Of a DNA stretch of 27,889 nt, positions 8,636 to 19,069 are shown one piece after another. The DNA is from Rachicladosporium sp. CCFEE 5018 (Eukaryota > Ascomycota > Dothideomycetes > Cladosporiales > Cladosporiaceae): NCBI GenBank assembly GCA_002077045.2, contig KZ111144.1, positions 307,207-335,095 of the forward strand, written 5' to 3'. Each line of letters starts with the position of its first letter. The stretch's first letter is position 1. The notes beneath the pieces were generated by a model, which was not told the DNA's origin, made no database searches, and worked only from the letters and a program-made list of their open reading frames with translations. The position numbers and the translations under genes are program-made.

Positions 8636-9565
8636 ATGGACCTCTCAGCATTCGCGCTTGCCCATATCCCCCAGATCTCCGCCACCATCGGCCTCGTCAC
8701 ATTTGCGCTCGCAAAGAATAAGCTCACTTCAGCAGGCATCCTCGCAGCCATAGCAGTCGCTGTCATCCACATGGCTTCGCCCTACCCCGTCTTCTTCTGG
8801 CTCCTGGTCCCCTTCTTCCTCCTGGGCGTCCTCGTAACGAAGATCGGCCACGAAGCGAAAGCACGTCTCACGCAGTCATCGACCGGCTCTAGCGGTGGCG
8901 AAAGCGCCAGGAGTGCAGTACAAGTCTTCTGCAATGCTGGAGGAGCTTGCATCTTGATCGCACTGCATGCATGGCTGGCGACGAGCTCGCCGTTCATGTC
9001 TTTACGGGGGGGCGTTGTGCCAGGCATGTACGCGCCGAAGTTACAAAGAGTGCTGCCTGTGGGTGTCATGGCGCACTATGCTGCTGTGGCTGCCGATACG
9101 TTCGGATCCGAGCTGGGCATCCTGGCGAAGTCGAGTCCGGTGTTGATTACGGCGCCTTGGAAGAAAGTGCCGAAGGGGACCAACGGCGGTGTGACGATCG
9201 AGGGACTAGCATTTGGCCTGCTGGCAAGCTTTCTCATTACTGTAATTGCCCAGATCGGGGTGATGACTTCACAGCCTTTCCGAGCATTGGACACGTCCAC
9301 TGGGTTGCTCGTGATTGGTGCAGGAGTTGCAGGAAGTCTGCTTGACTCGTTCCTCGGCGCTACTGTGCAGGCTACAGTCACTGACAAGGGAAGCGGGAAA
9401 GTAGTTGAGGGTCCCGGTGGTCAGCGGGTGAAGGTACTCGAGGGAGGCAGTCGTGTGCAGCTCGGCAGGGACATCCTCACGAATAACGGCGTGAACTTCA
9501 CGATGGCAGCGCTGACCAGTGTGGGCGCGATGGCAGTTGCGTTTGCGCTAGACTTAGGCATTTAA
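8636..9565 (+). CDS. TMEM19/DUF92 family integral membrane protein (copy A)
   Basis: Single exon, 309 residues, ATG at 8636. The family signatures are GHEAKARLTQSS (71-82), AVQVFCNAGG (94-103), the conserved ADTFGSELG (153-161), KSSPVLIT (165-172) and KVPKGTNGGVT (177-187). Hydrophobic segments near 7-26, 32-46, 50-68, 97-115, 138-153, 188-212, 223-243 and 290-308 indicate a polytopic membrane protein. The family includes human TMEM19, of uncertain function, and the plant chloroplast kinase VTE6, which phosphorylates phytyl phosphate. A prenyl- or alkyl-phosphate kinase role here is only a possibility. The gene converges on cnxE with 61 bp between stops. The first 50 codons are far more diverged from copy B than the rest. 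Confidence 0.85.
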   Translation: MDLSAFALAHIPQISATIGLVTFALAKNKLTSAGILAAIAVAVIHMASPYPVFFWLLVPFFLLGVLVTKIGHEAKARLTQSSTGSSGGESARSAVQVFCNAGGACILIALHAWLATSSPFMSLRGGVVPGMYAPKLQRVLPVGVMAHYAAVAADTFGSELGILAKSSPVLITAPWKKVPKGTNGGVTIEGLAFGLLASFLITVIAQIGVMTSQPFRALDTSTGLLVIGAGVAGSLLDSFLGATVQATVTDKGSGKVVEGPGGQRVKVLEGGSRVQLGRDILTNNGVNFTMAALTSVGAMAVAFALDLGI

Positions 9566-9626
9566 GCCGTCGTCTGCTTATAGACACATTATTACGCGAT
9601 GAACGGCCTCGTGGGATTAGACGATC

Positions 9627-11698
9627 TTACAGCACACGTCCAGGCATTCCCATCAGCAATGCTTCACATCTCTCTCCCTTCCTCACCATCTCCTGCGTCG
9701 TAGGCAAACATAGCAACCCGTTCGCCCCCTTGAAGCTCCCGATCCTCGAACTCCTCTGCCCGCCAGTACTGCTCGCCCGCAATGCCCCGTCACTTCCCAC
9801 CGTGATCAACACCCGATGATACTCTGCTCTCTTAGTATCACACCTCACGTCTTGCTCTACCACCACACTCACCCTAGGTAACCCAACCGGGTTGATCCCG
9901 CTCATCTTATGCAGCGCCGGAAGCACGAACAAGTGGTACGTCACAACCGCACTCGCCGGATTGCCGGGTAGCGAGAAGATGACTTTCGACACCCTCTCGC
10001 CATCATTGGTCTTGAACGGTACAGTAGCGAACGTCGTCGGCTTGCCAGGCTTCATACTCACGCGCCCAAAGTGAATCGTGCCACCTAATTGTCGCTCGAT
10101 CGTAGGTTTCAGTAAGTCCAGCTCGCCCATCGACACGCCGCCCGAGGTCACGATGACATCTACACTTCTCATGGCGCTGCGGAGCGTCTCTTCAAGGGCA
10201 CCGGGCTTGTCAGAGGAGATACCAAGATCCACGGCCTGGAAGCCGGAGTTGCGTATTGCTGTGAGTAGGGTAGGGCGGTTAGTATCTCGTACCTCGCCCA
10301 GACGTAGCTCGCCCGGACGATCGTGGGGTATGATCTCGTCGCCAGTGCTCAGCACGCCAATGATGGGTTGGCGGTACACTTTGACTGTCTGAGTGCCGAC
10401 CGAGGCGAGGAGACCGAATTCACCGCCTACTGAGGTGATGCCTTCGCCTCTCCGCATCACAACCGCGCCAGCTTCTACATCTGAGCCGACTTCTCGGACG
10501 TTCTCGCCGGCCTTGATCTCGGAAGTCAAGATCTCGATCTCTTTCTCCTCTGAGCCATCATCTGTCGTCGAGCGTATCAGTGTATCTTCTACCATCACAA
10601 CAGCAGTGGCACCGTTCGGGAGTGGTGCGCCAGTTGTTATACGTGCGATCTCGCCGATACTAAGCTCCGGCACTTCCTTCGCTTCGGCGTGAGAGATGCT
10701 GACGACTGGAAAGATGCCCTTCGTGCTCGGGACCATGACATGATCGGATGCGACGATAGCGTAGCCATCCACTATACTGGCGCGGAACGCCGGTACTGCT
10801 TCTCGGGCTGTCACGTCTTCCGCAAGCACACATCCGACGAGATCCTGGTCCACAGGAACGTCAATAATCTCAGCTGCGGGCGTATGCTGTGCGATGAGCG
10901 ACAACGCTTCGTCTACAGCAAGCATCGGGTAAGGTGAGTCTCTGTATCGTTTTGTCGGACCTGCACTCGGATCATTCGATATCGGCCGGTCTTCCGGCTT
11001 CGTATGGGCTACCGGGCCCGCATGACCTCCATGACCATGGCGATTCCCGTGGTTGTGATGGTGAGGATGAGCTCCAGACTTCGTTGCGGAAGCTACTTGA
11101 ACACCTGCATCCTTCTCTAGCTTTTGGGTCCCTCCAATATGAAGAGTTCGAGAATCGGCTCCAGCCGCTTGTTGGCAGGCGTGCGGCAGTAGCTTCAGAA
11201 TCGATTGAAGATTCTCGACAGCACCTTTTGGTGAGCCCGGCAGTGTGATGAGCAAGGACTTGTTGCGTACTCCTGCAACTGGACGAGACATGACAGCAAA
11301 GGGAGTAACTTGAAGAGACGCTGCGAGCATGCCATGGACGAGACCAGGCGCATGCTTGTGGATGAGTGGCGTTACGGCCTGATGTCTACTTAGCTCCCGT
11401 GGCTCCGATCGTACTGCGGGCTTGACTGTACCTCAGGTGTGACATCTTTCTGGGCGAAGCCAGTGCCGCCGCTCGTGATGATAAGGTTTGCGAAGTCCTC
11501 GACATCAGTGTAGCCAGTGATCGCTCGTTGAATTGCGAGGACATCATCAGAGACTATGCACGTTTCCTCCGCAGTCCACCGATCTCCCCCCCCGGTCGTG
11601 AAGACCTGACGTAAAGCGGGTATGCATTTGTCGGTCGAGGCATCTTTGCTCGCTGTGTCCGATACGACGATGATCGCTGCCCGCAGCTTTCCACTCAT
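9627..11698 (-). CDS. cnxE: Molybdenum cofactor biosynthesis fusion protein, MogA-MoeA type (CnxE/gephyrin), copy A
   Basis: Exons 11698-11432 and 11378-9627 (53-bp intron, phase 0) encode 672 residues. The N-terminal MogA-like domain adenylates molybdopterin: VVSDTASKD (11-19), TSGGTGF with KDVTPE (75-89), and LPGSPKGA (135-142) across the splice. The C-terminal MoeA-like domain inserts molybdate: SIVDGYA (290-296), NGATAVVMVEDT (344-355), LSTGDE (432-437), SGGVSMGE (501-508), MKPGKP (531-536) and LPGNPAS (559-565). The linker is His/Gly-rich (about 193-217). Domain order G-E matches gephyrin and Aspergillus nidulans CnxE, and is opposite to plant Cnx1. Length is normal. The product serves nitrate reductase, sulfite oxidase and xanthine dehydrogenase in the cytosol. 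The gene is divergent from the TBC gene (188 bp between start codons). Confidence 0.95.
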
Positions 11699-11886
11699 CG
11701 CGACGAGAAAGTAACAATAAGTGCATTACGGAGCTCACCTCGTGTCGAAACATGGCAGTCCATTCGGCAGTCTCCCCGTCGTTCCCCGCTGCACTTCACG
11801 ACACGCTCGCGTGACCAAACATCCTTCCAATATATGCTCCGGGAACCTTGTTCGCCGATTCACAACAAGGCGGCAACAAGTGGACG

Positions 11887-13892
11887 ATGCCCAATGGTGG
11901 CCTCAGCAGGCAGTCCAGTCGCAAGCCTCTACTACCACACCAAGACGACGATGCCTCAATCACATCCTTCCCAGAATTACCGCCACTCTCGCCAACAACG
12001 TCCCATCCGTCGATCTCGGTCACAGAACATCTCAATGGATTGCTGGACCAGTCTGAGCCGACTATGTTTGATGAGAGACCTGCGGTAGATGCTGATGACC
12101 CTCGGACGCTCTCAGCAGCAGATCATGTTGTTGTGCAGCGTGTAGTAGATCACTACGGCGCGGTCAACTTGACGCAACGGCTTGCAAAGTCTTTGGCTCA
12201 GCGAGATGCCCATGTCACTGCACTGCAACGGCTTTGCGAGGAGTTCAAAGTACCCGAGAATCGCATTACTGAATGTGGAAGTCGAGTCAAGCAGGCTGAG
12301 CGAAGGCGGCTCTCGCTTGCTAAAGCAGCGAACGAATTGATGACTGTGTCTGGGGCATTTGCGAAATCAGAAGTATGTCTGCTCCTCATTCGGACCCCGG
12401 CGACAGCACTAACAGCATCTCGAAGACTTCAAGCATAGCACCCAGCACTGCTAGTGCTGGCGGAACGATCAAGGGCTTGACGAAGTTCTTCGGTGGTGTG
12501 CCAAAGCGACGAGATACGGTAGACCAGTCGATGTGAGTGTTGCATTGCAATCACGCCTACCCGGCAGCGACTAACAGTGCGTTTCCAGCACAGCAACTTC
12601 TTCCAGATCAAATTCGATGTAAGCCGTCAATATACTAGGTGGTCCTTGCAACAGTGCGCTAACGTGATCGCAGAGCACCTACCACGAAACCTCAAACTCA
12701 GTCCATCGACTCTCGCTCAGTCGCCAGTGCCGACACAAGCACGAGTCTAGGATGGACAGCCACTCTCTTCAACAGTGGCGCAAATCGACGTCCCTCCAAA
12801 CCAACTCGAGAGCCTGTTGAGCTTCAAGCCCAGCACGATCAAGACACACTACCACCGACTCTCACGGACACGACCACTCACGATCCACAAGAAGTAGACT
12901 GGAACCGCTTCATTCTCAAGCTACTCAAAGCTCGTCAATCTTCCGGCCTGCAAGAAGCTCAAGGGACTATGTTAGGTGCTTCGCACTTCGGCCGAGAAGG
13001 CGCCTCTGGTCGCGCCAAGCAAGAGATTCTGCATCGCTTGATCATTGGCGGCATTCCCAATCGACTCCGCCACGCCATCTGGATGGAACTATCGAATACC
13101 TATGCCCTCATAGATCCAGACGCTTATCGCAACTATCTTGCTCTCGGCACCACCGAAGTCCCAGCCGAGGAGATCGACGCCATACTTAAAGACGTGCCTC
13201 GGACACTGACCGAACAATACTCATATTACGTCGACAAAGGACATACGAAGTTGAAGAACTTACTCATTGCGTTCGTAGCCAAGTATCCGGATCTAGGCTA
13301 CACACAGGGCCTGAACATGATTGCAGGCCACCTGCTACTCGCGATACCAGCTGAGGAGGATGCCTTCTGGGTGCTTTGCAACATGGTAGACAACTACTTC
13401 CCCGTTGGCTACTTCTCACGGGACGCACCTATGGACGGCGCTCTGGCAGATAACGCTGTGCTCCGCGAGTACGTGCGCGAGATCCTGCCAAAGCTCGACG
13501 AACATCTTACGAGGCTGGACATCGATTCACATTCGACGTTTCAGCCCGGCTGGCATCTGACTGCAATGTCGTCCCATCTTCCCAAAATTGCTCTACAGAG
13601 AGTGTGGGATGTATGGCTCTGTCTGCCAAAGCAGCAGACCTTCCTATTCAACGTTGTGCTGGCGATGTTGAAGCTCAGGGAGGCAGAGATCTTGAAGCTG
13701 AAGTCAGACGCGGAATACAACGCCTTTGACTGGCGAGTGCCAGACGATGCTTCGAAAGCTGAGGAGCTGGTAAAAGCGGCTTTGCAGCTAAGGAAGAGAG
13801 TGGACGCAGAGCAGGTCGCCACTCGGCGAGAAGCCGAAGTGCGGAAAATGCGGCGATCCTCGAGCGTACGAGGAATGTGGTCTGCGGATTGA
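11887..13892 (+). CDS. TBC-domain Rab GTPase-activating protein (copy A)
   Basis: I assemble four exons: 11887-12372, 12426-12532, 12589-12618 and 12674-13892, giving 613 residues with all phases consistent. Introns are 53, 56 and 55 bp; exon 3 is only 30 nt. The start is the first ATG after an in-frame stop at 11812-11814. The N-terminal half is Ser/Pro-rich with a helical segment (VVQRVVDHYGAVNLTQRLAKSL) and a basic FFGGVPKRR stretch. The TBC domain starts at GIPNRLRHAIW (334-344). The catalytic arginine-finger motif is ILKDVPRT (Arg384) and the glutamine-finger motif is YTQG (Gln419), followed by EEDAFWVLCNMV. Both fingers present means it should stimulate GTP hydrolysis on a Rab in membrane traffic; which Rab cannot be told. 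Intron 1 uses a weak AAG acceptor. Confidence 0.88.
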
Positions 13893-13987
13893 TCATTGAC
13901 AGCCATACACGTCGAGCAGTGCATAATGAAAGCATGCAGATACATAACGCTACATGAGCGTAAAATAACCGCCACATCGTTGTCAGC

Positions 13988-15812
13988 TTATAATCTCGCA
14001 CTCTCACTTCCCTTTCCACCCTGCGTGCAGAAACTAGCAAAGTAACCATTCAACGCGTCCACTGTGCCACTACCCTCCACCAGCTTAGCAACACATCCCA
14101 CATACCCGTCCGGCCGCACAACAACCACAGCAGGCTCCTCGATCTTAAAGCCCATCTTCTCGTGCGCTGCGGCTTTCGCGCCCTGCACCCTGATATCCAC
14201 AACATCGTCGGCGTAGACGTGATCGTAGTACCTCGCCAGGAACTCCGGTAGCAGACCGTCTATGTCTATGTCTGGCCGCTTGGCAGCGAAGATCGTGGCG
14301 AAGGTGAAGAAGTGGCTGTGCGGGTTATGGCGTTCGTGCGGATCTACTGAGCTCTCGTCAGAGCGACGGTACGGCGCGAAGAACGAGTTCCGCTTTTGCA
14401 GGTTTGAGGAGAAATCCGCGATTGCTTTTTGGGACTTGGCTGAGGGTATGCCGGCGAAGAGGTAGATTCTGTAGCTTCCGTTCAGTGGAATTTCCTGCTC
14501 CAAGTGTACCGGGTTGGCGTCCGAGACGCGGGTGACTGTTGCAGGGATGAGAATTCGGCCGGTGCGGAGGTTTGTGGTCTTCTTCTCGTTCGAGAGGAAG
14601 AGACCATGCTGGAAGGGATGCGAGGGCGACCAGTTGAGGAGGTTGGGATTGTAGGCTACGCCGTAGCCGGAGGTGAACTCGCAGGAGGCTTTGAACATTT
14701 TGATGAACTCGTTCTCCTCTGCAGGCTTGTCGGGTGAGGTTTGCGTTGAGGCTGCGCCGACTTCGCCGGCGGATGGTTGACGTTGGGAGAAGAGCTTTGC
14801 GTAGGCGGCGTCGAAGTTCAGTAGGTTCTCGGCGATGAGCTTGCGTTCGGATTCGTAGGATTTTAGTAGTGAGCGGTCTGCGAAGCCGGACTCGACGTGG
14901 TGGATCTTCCAGGCGAGGTTTTGGGCGTCAAGGAAAGCGGTGTTCATGCCTTGGCCTGCTTTCGGGGAATGCGTGTGGCAGCAGTCGCCGCCCATGAAGA
15001 CACGCTCATCTAGGGTGTAGCGATCTGCGATGCCTTGACCAATGGGGTAGACGGAAAACCACTCCACGCGGTCCCAGGTGATGGTGTACGGCGCGAGGAT
15101 CTTCTGGGCATGCTCTTGCACCTCTTGTTCCGATACTTGCTTTCGCGGGTCCCAGTCGGCGTCTGTCGACGATGCGACTTGGACATACAGGCGGACCATG
15201 TTCGCCTCTCTGGGGATGATCATGATGGAACCAGCGTCGGAGTGGATCGTGCATTTCATCTGCTCACTGGTCAGCCTGGGTTCTCACTGAAGCCACCACA
15301 ACAGCATGCCATACCTTTATATCCGGAAAGTTCGTCCGCACAACTCCATCCATCACGCCCCAAACATGCGCAATAGGATCCTTGTGCGTAATCTTCACTC
15401 CTAACTGCTCCCTCACGAAACTCCTCGCACCCTCTCCACTGAACAAATACTTCGCCCTCACCTCCTCGGTCTCCTTTCCATCCACGTGCGTCATGCTCAC
15501 TCTTACAGGATAAGTGATATCTTTCCCGTCATTCTCGAACCCCGTAATCCTCCATGGTCGCTGCAAATGCACCCCATTATCCTCCATATCCTTGATGAAC
15601 ACCCTCTCGATCAGACCCTGATGCAGCAGCGTCGTGAACGGATACCGCGCGTCTATGAACGCGGGACAGCTTGCCCATGTTCCCGTTCGGTGGATGCCCT
15701 TCTGACCGTTCTTGGGGTCCCAGAACGCGACTTCATAGACTTTCGCAGGCTCGTTCTCCATTATCGCGCGTTTGAGACCCATGTTCCGCAAGAGATCCAG
15801 GGAGCGGGGCTG
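13988..15812 (-). CDS. Phenol 2-monooxygenase-like FAD enzyme (copy A), N-terminus lost in the gap
   Basis: Exons are 15812-15315 (cut by the gap) and 15259-13988, joined over a 55-bp intron. Compared with the complete copy B (638 residues), the first 49 residues are missing, including the GxGxxG FAD-binding motif, because the assembly gap begins there; this is not evidence of a broken gene. Remaining motifs are QPRSLDLL, SGEGARS (the usual 'DG' motif region), and GDCCHTHSPKAGQGMN with DAQNLAWKI, followed by the thioredoxin-like C-terminal domain of phenol hydroxylases. Members use NADPH and O2 to hydroxylate phenols to catechols; the substrate here is unknown. The gene converges on the TBC gene, with 95 bp between stops. 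Confidence 0.88.
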
Positions 15813-15912
15813 NNNNNNNNNNNNNNNNNNNNNNNNNNNNNNNNNNNNNNNNNNNNNNNNNNNNNNNNNNNNNNNNNNNNNNNNNNNNNNNNNNNNNNNN
15901 NNNNNNNNNNNN
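15813..15912. other. Assembly gap, exactly 100 N
   Basis: The run of N is exactly 100 bases, the conventional size for a gap of unknown length. The left flank ends inside the monooxygenase first exon and the right flank begins inside the dbr1 Arg-Gly tail. No junction sequence is visible. Reading frames that appear to cross it are artefacts. Confidence 0.98.
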
Positions 15913-17616
15913 GCCACCTCGACCGCCTCTACCCCTGCCACCCTCGAAGCCATCGCCTCGCGCATCTGGCCTCGGCCCAGCTAACAGCCTCCCTGCTCTC
16001 TCCTCCTCGCCGATGTCGAATGGATTCCCAATACCCAGCATGCTGCAAAACGTACTAGTCTGCGGGTTCGTGTATTCCCTCAACCCACCCGCAGCCTGAC
16101 TGTACTTCGGCAGCCGGAAGCCGCCGCCATCGTAGACTGGAGCTGTGATGGCGAAATTGTCTGGAACGGTGAAGTCGGAGATGTTCGCATCAATCCAGGC
16201 TCGTGACGCGTCGATCAGAGTGGAATACTCGGTCTCCGACTTCGCTTGAGGCGCGTTGAATTTGGGATCACCTAGGATCAATGGCTCGGAGAGGGCGAAG
16301 ACGCGGGTGATGGAAAGCCATTCAGGGTCGTACGCGAGACGGAGTGGGCGCCGAGTATCAAGGTCTGCAATCGGGGCCGGGATGGACATGAGCTGGAGAA
16401 AGTCGTGATTTGGAAGGCACTTGTCGAGGGCGAGGAAGTGTGTTGTGGTATTCGTAATTTCTGGCGGGTGGGAGGAAGTCGACTGCGCGCTATTCGAAGG
16501 CTTGTGGAAGGAGGCCGGTAGAGCGGCGCGAGCTGCTGCGAGGTCTGGTGCAGTATGTGGAGGCGCTGTAGCCGTTGGATTAGAGCTGTCAAGCTGGACC
16601 TGCACGCCGTCGAGTCCTTGTCCGGGCGCTATAGGCGCCAGCCCCTCATCATCTTCGTCCTCCAGCTCGAGATCGATTTCATCAGGATTGACTGACTTGA
16701 CGACAGTCGAACCATTAGTAGCGGGCACCTCATCATCGTCATCGTCTAAGTCCAGCTCGATCTCCTCAGCGTTCTTCGGCGTAGGCGCAGAAGACGTTGC
16801 GGGCAGCGACGGTCCTTGGGTCGCAGCGCCATCTGCCTTCACAGCCCCATTGCTCTGTTCCCCATGTTTGACCACGCCAGCGAATTTGCAATGTAGATGT
16901 GCACTAAACCACCATCTCGGCCGCAACCTCTCCATCACCAATTTCGCAGCCACGCTACCGAGCTGCCCACTTCTTGCATCCTCTTCGAAATGCCCTTTCC
17001 TCCGGAACAGCTTTGCCCAATCTCCCTGCCACTCTACGCCTCTCGGCCAGTCATGACTGATCCCAACATCGACCTGCGTCCGAATCTGCACCAGCTTCCT
17101 CACGTCCAGCTCTCGGATATGATAGATGCTCTTCATCTCACTCTCATTGTACGGTAGCCGCTCACAATGAACTTTCCGATAATTGTAAGCCTTCCATATC
17201 CCACTCAACCCCGCGATCCTCACGCCTCCAATCCTGAGCACATTTGCGGCGCCCATGTAGTAGATCTCCTCCGCTACCCAGCCGCCATAGTACAGCTCGA
17301 ACAAGTAATTACTTGCTTCGTGATTGCCACCCACAAAGACCGTGAGGTAGGGTGCCTTCCGAGCGCCAGAGTAGTACTCGTGGAAGTCCCCCATCTCGCG
17401 GTACTTGGCCGGCATGGCGACGACGTTGAGGTCGAAGCCATTGCGCACGGATTGGAAGTCTCCGCCTATGATCAGAAGGTGTACGCCGGGCCATCCTTTG
17501 GCTTTGCATGCGTGTGCTATGGAGGCGTATATCGCATGGAGGGTGCCGTGGCCGCAGCCTTCGATTGCAAGGCGGAGGCCACTGTGCTCTTCAAGCGAGA
17601 CCGAGGGCGCAGCCAT
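15913..17616 (-). CDS. dbr1: RNA lariat debranching enzyme Dbr1 (copy B), C-terminus lost in the gap
   Basis: 568 codons are present from the ATG at 17616-17614; the final 27 residues of copy A's Arg-Gly tail fall in the gap. All catalytic motifs (EGCGHG, GGDFQ, GGNHE, SHDWP, SAHLHC) are unchanged, so the copy looks functional as far as it goes. Substitutions relative to copy A avoid the motifs, for example D46H just before the GGDFQ strand, L176V and D193G just after SHDWP, plus scattered changes in the linker and C-terminal domain. Layout and neighbours are identical to copy A. Confidence 0.93.
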
Positions 17617-18078
17617 TATATGCAGATGATAGCGTACCTCTGGAAGGTACGCGAGTGGTAAGGAGGCTACATCATGAATTGGTGAGAGGAAGTGAAGAGC
17701 AAGTGTAGTGCAGGTTCGGGAGAGTTGTGACTGCCAAGGCTACTGGACTTCACTTGGAGGAAGGCAAGGGCAACCATGCAGATATCGAGCACATCGTACG
17801 ATACTGCAAGTGCGACTGTCAGCTCTAGTGACTGAACTCATTGTGCTTCGGTCGAGTGCAATATATTCCAAACTGTATTGAGTGACGCTGTCGGCAGATC
17901 CATAACTTGAACGCGCATACTGTGAAAACCCGCTTACTTCCTCGTCCTGCTCCTCGTCTGCGCATATCGCTGCATTGGATCAGATCGAACGCTTGTATCT
18001 TGAGCTCAGCGAAATTGCGCGAAATCAACTCGAGGATAGATCACAGTACGAGCAGGAACACCAAACACCACCCCAATC
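17617..18078. promoter_or_regulatory. Divergent intergenic region dbr1 / TMEM19-like gene (copy B)
   Basis: 462 bp between divergent start codons, the same length as in copy A. It should contain both promoters. I see no specific element that I can name. Confidence 0.5.
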
Positions 18079-19008
18079 ATGGACGTCTCAGCCTTCGCCC
18101 TCGTCCATATTCCCCAGATCTCCGCCACAATCGGCCTCGTCACATTCGCGCTCGCGAGGAACAAGCTCACGCCGGCAGGCATCCTCGCAGCTATAGCAGT
18201 TGCTATTATTCACATGACCTCACCCTACTCGGTATTCTTCTGGCTCCTGGTCCCCTTCTTCCTCCTGGGCGTCCTCGTAACGAAGATCGGCCACGAAGCG
18301 AAAGCACGTCTCACGCAGTCATCGATCGGCTCTAGCGGCGGCGAAGGCGCCAGGAGTGCAGTACAAGTCTTCTGCAATGCTGGAGGAGCTTGTATCTTGA
18401 TTGCACTGCATGCATGGCTGGCGACGAGCTCGCCGTTCATGTCTTTACGTGGTGGCGTTGTGCCAGGCATCTACGCGCCGAAGTTACAAAGAGTGCTGCC
18501 TGTGGGTATCATGGCGCACTATGCTGCTGTGGCTGCCGATACGTTCGGATCCGAGCTGGGCATCCTGGCGAAGTCGAGTCCGGTGTTGATTACGGCGCCT
18601 TGGAAGAAAGTGCCGAAGGGGACCAACGGCGGTGTGACGATCGAGGGACTAGCATTTGGCCTGCTGGCAAGCTTTCTCATCACTGTAATTGCACAGATCG
18701 GGGTGATGACTTCACAGCCTTTCCGAGCATTGGACACGTCCACTGGGTTGCTCGTGATTGGTGCAGGAGTTGCAGGAAGTCTGCTTGACTCGTTCCTCGG
18801 CGCTACTGTGCAGGCTACAGTCACTGACAAGGGAAGCGGGAAAGTAGTTGAGGGTCCCGGTGGCCAGCGGGTGAAGGTACTCGAGGGAGGCAGTCGTGTG
18901 CAGCTCGGCAGGGACATCCTCACGAATAACGGCGTGAACTTCACGATGGCAGCGCTGACCAGTGTGGGCGCGATGGCAGTTGCGTTTGCGCTAGACTTAG
19001 GCCTCTAA
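18079..19008 (+). CDS. TMEM19/DUF92 family integral membrane protein (copy B)
   Basis: 309 residues, same length as copy A, with all family motifs kept (GHEAKARLTQSS, ADTFGSELG, KVPKGTNGGV). Seven of the first 54 residues differ (such as L3V, A9V, K27R, S32P, A47T, P51S), all within or beside the first two hydrophobic segments; only a handful differ in the remaining 255. The nucleotide picture is sharper still: 25 substitutions in the first ~155 bp, then none in the following ~90 bp. Possible function is as for copy A. Confidence 0.85.
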   Translation: MDVSAFALVHIPQISATIGLVTFALARNKLTPAGILAAIAVAIIHMTSPYSVFFWLLVPFFLLGVLVTKIGHEAKARLTQSSIGSSGGEGARSAVQVFCNAGGACILIALHAWLATSSPFMSLRGGVVPGIYAPKLQRVLPVGIMAHYAAVAADTFGSELGILAKSSPVLITAPWKKVPKGTNGGVTIEGLAFGLLASFLITVIAQIGVMTSQPFRALDTSTGLLVIGAGVAGSLLDSFLGATVQATVTDKGSGKVVEGPGGQRVKVLEGGSRVQLGRDILTNNGVNFTMAALTSVGAMAVAFALDLGL

Positions 19009-19069
19009 GCCGTCGTCTGCTTATAGACACATTGTTACGCGATGAACGGCCTCGTGGGATTAGACGATC

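Larger units (their letters stand above)
6470..15812. repeat. Copy A of a ~9.34 kb segment (five genes), matches 15913-25254
   Basis: This stretch aligns end to end with 15913-25254. Corresponding start codons are offset by 9443 bp through dbr1, TMEM19, cnxE and TBC, and by 9442 bp in the monooxygenase. The only net length change is therefore 1 bp, in the 95-bp TBC-monooxygenase spacer near 13970-13985. Sequence difference is mostly about 1-3%, with islands near 17%. Copy A stops at the N gap after codon 50 of the monooxygenase, reading from its 3' side. Confidence 0.95.

Noticed and set aside
15264..17616. Two long minus-strand frames that read through the N run (15264-15965 and 15733-17616), seeming to fuse dbr1 and monooxygenase
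   Set aside because: The N bases carry no coding information; the frames only stay open because unknown codons are not stops. Each side is a separate gene cut by the gap.
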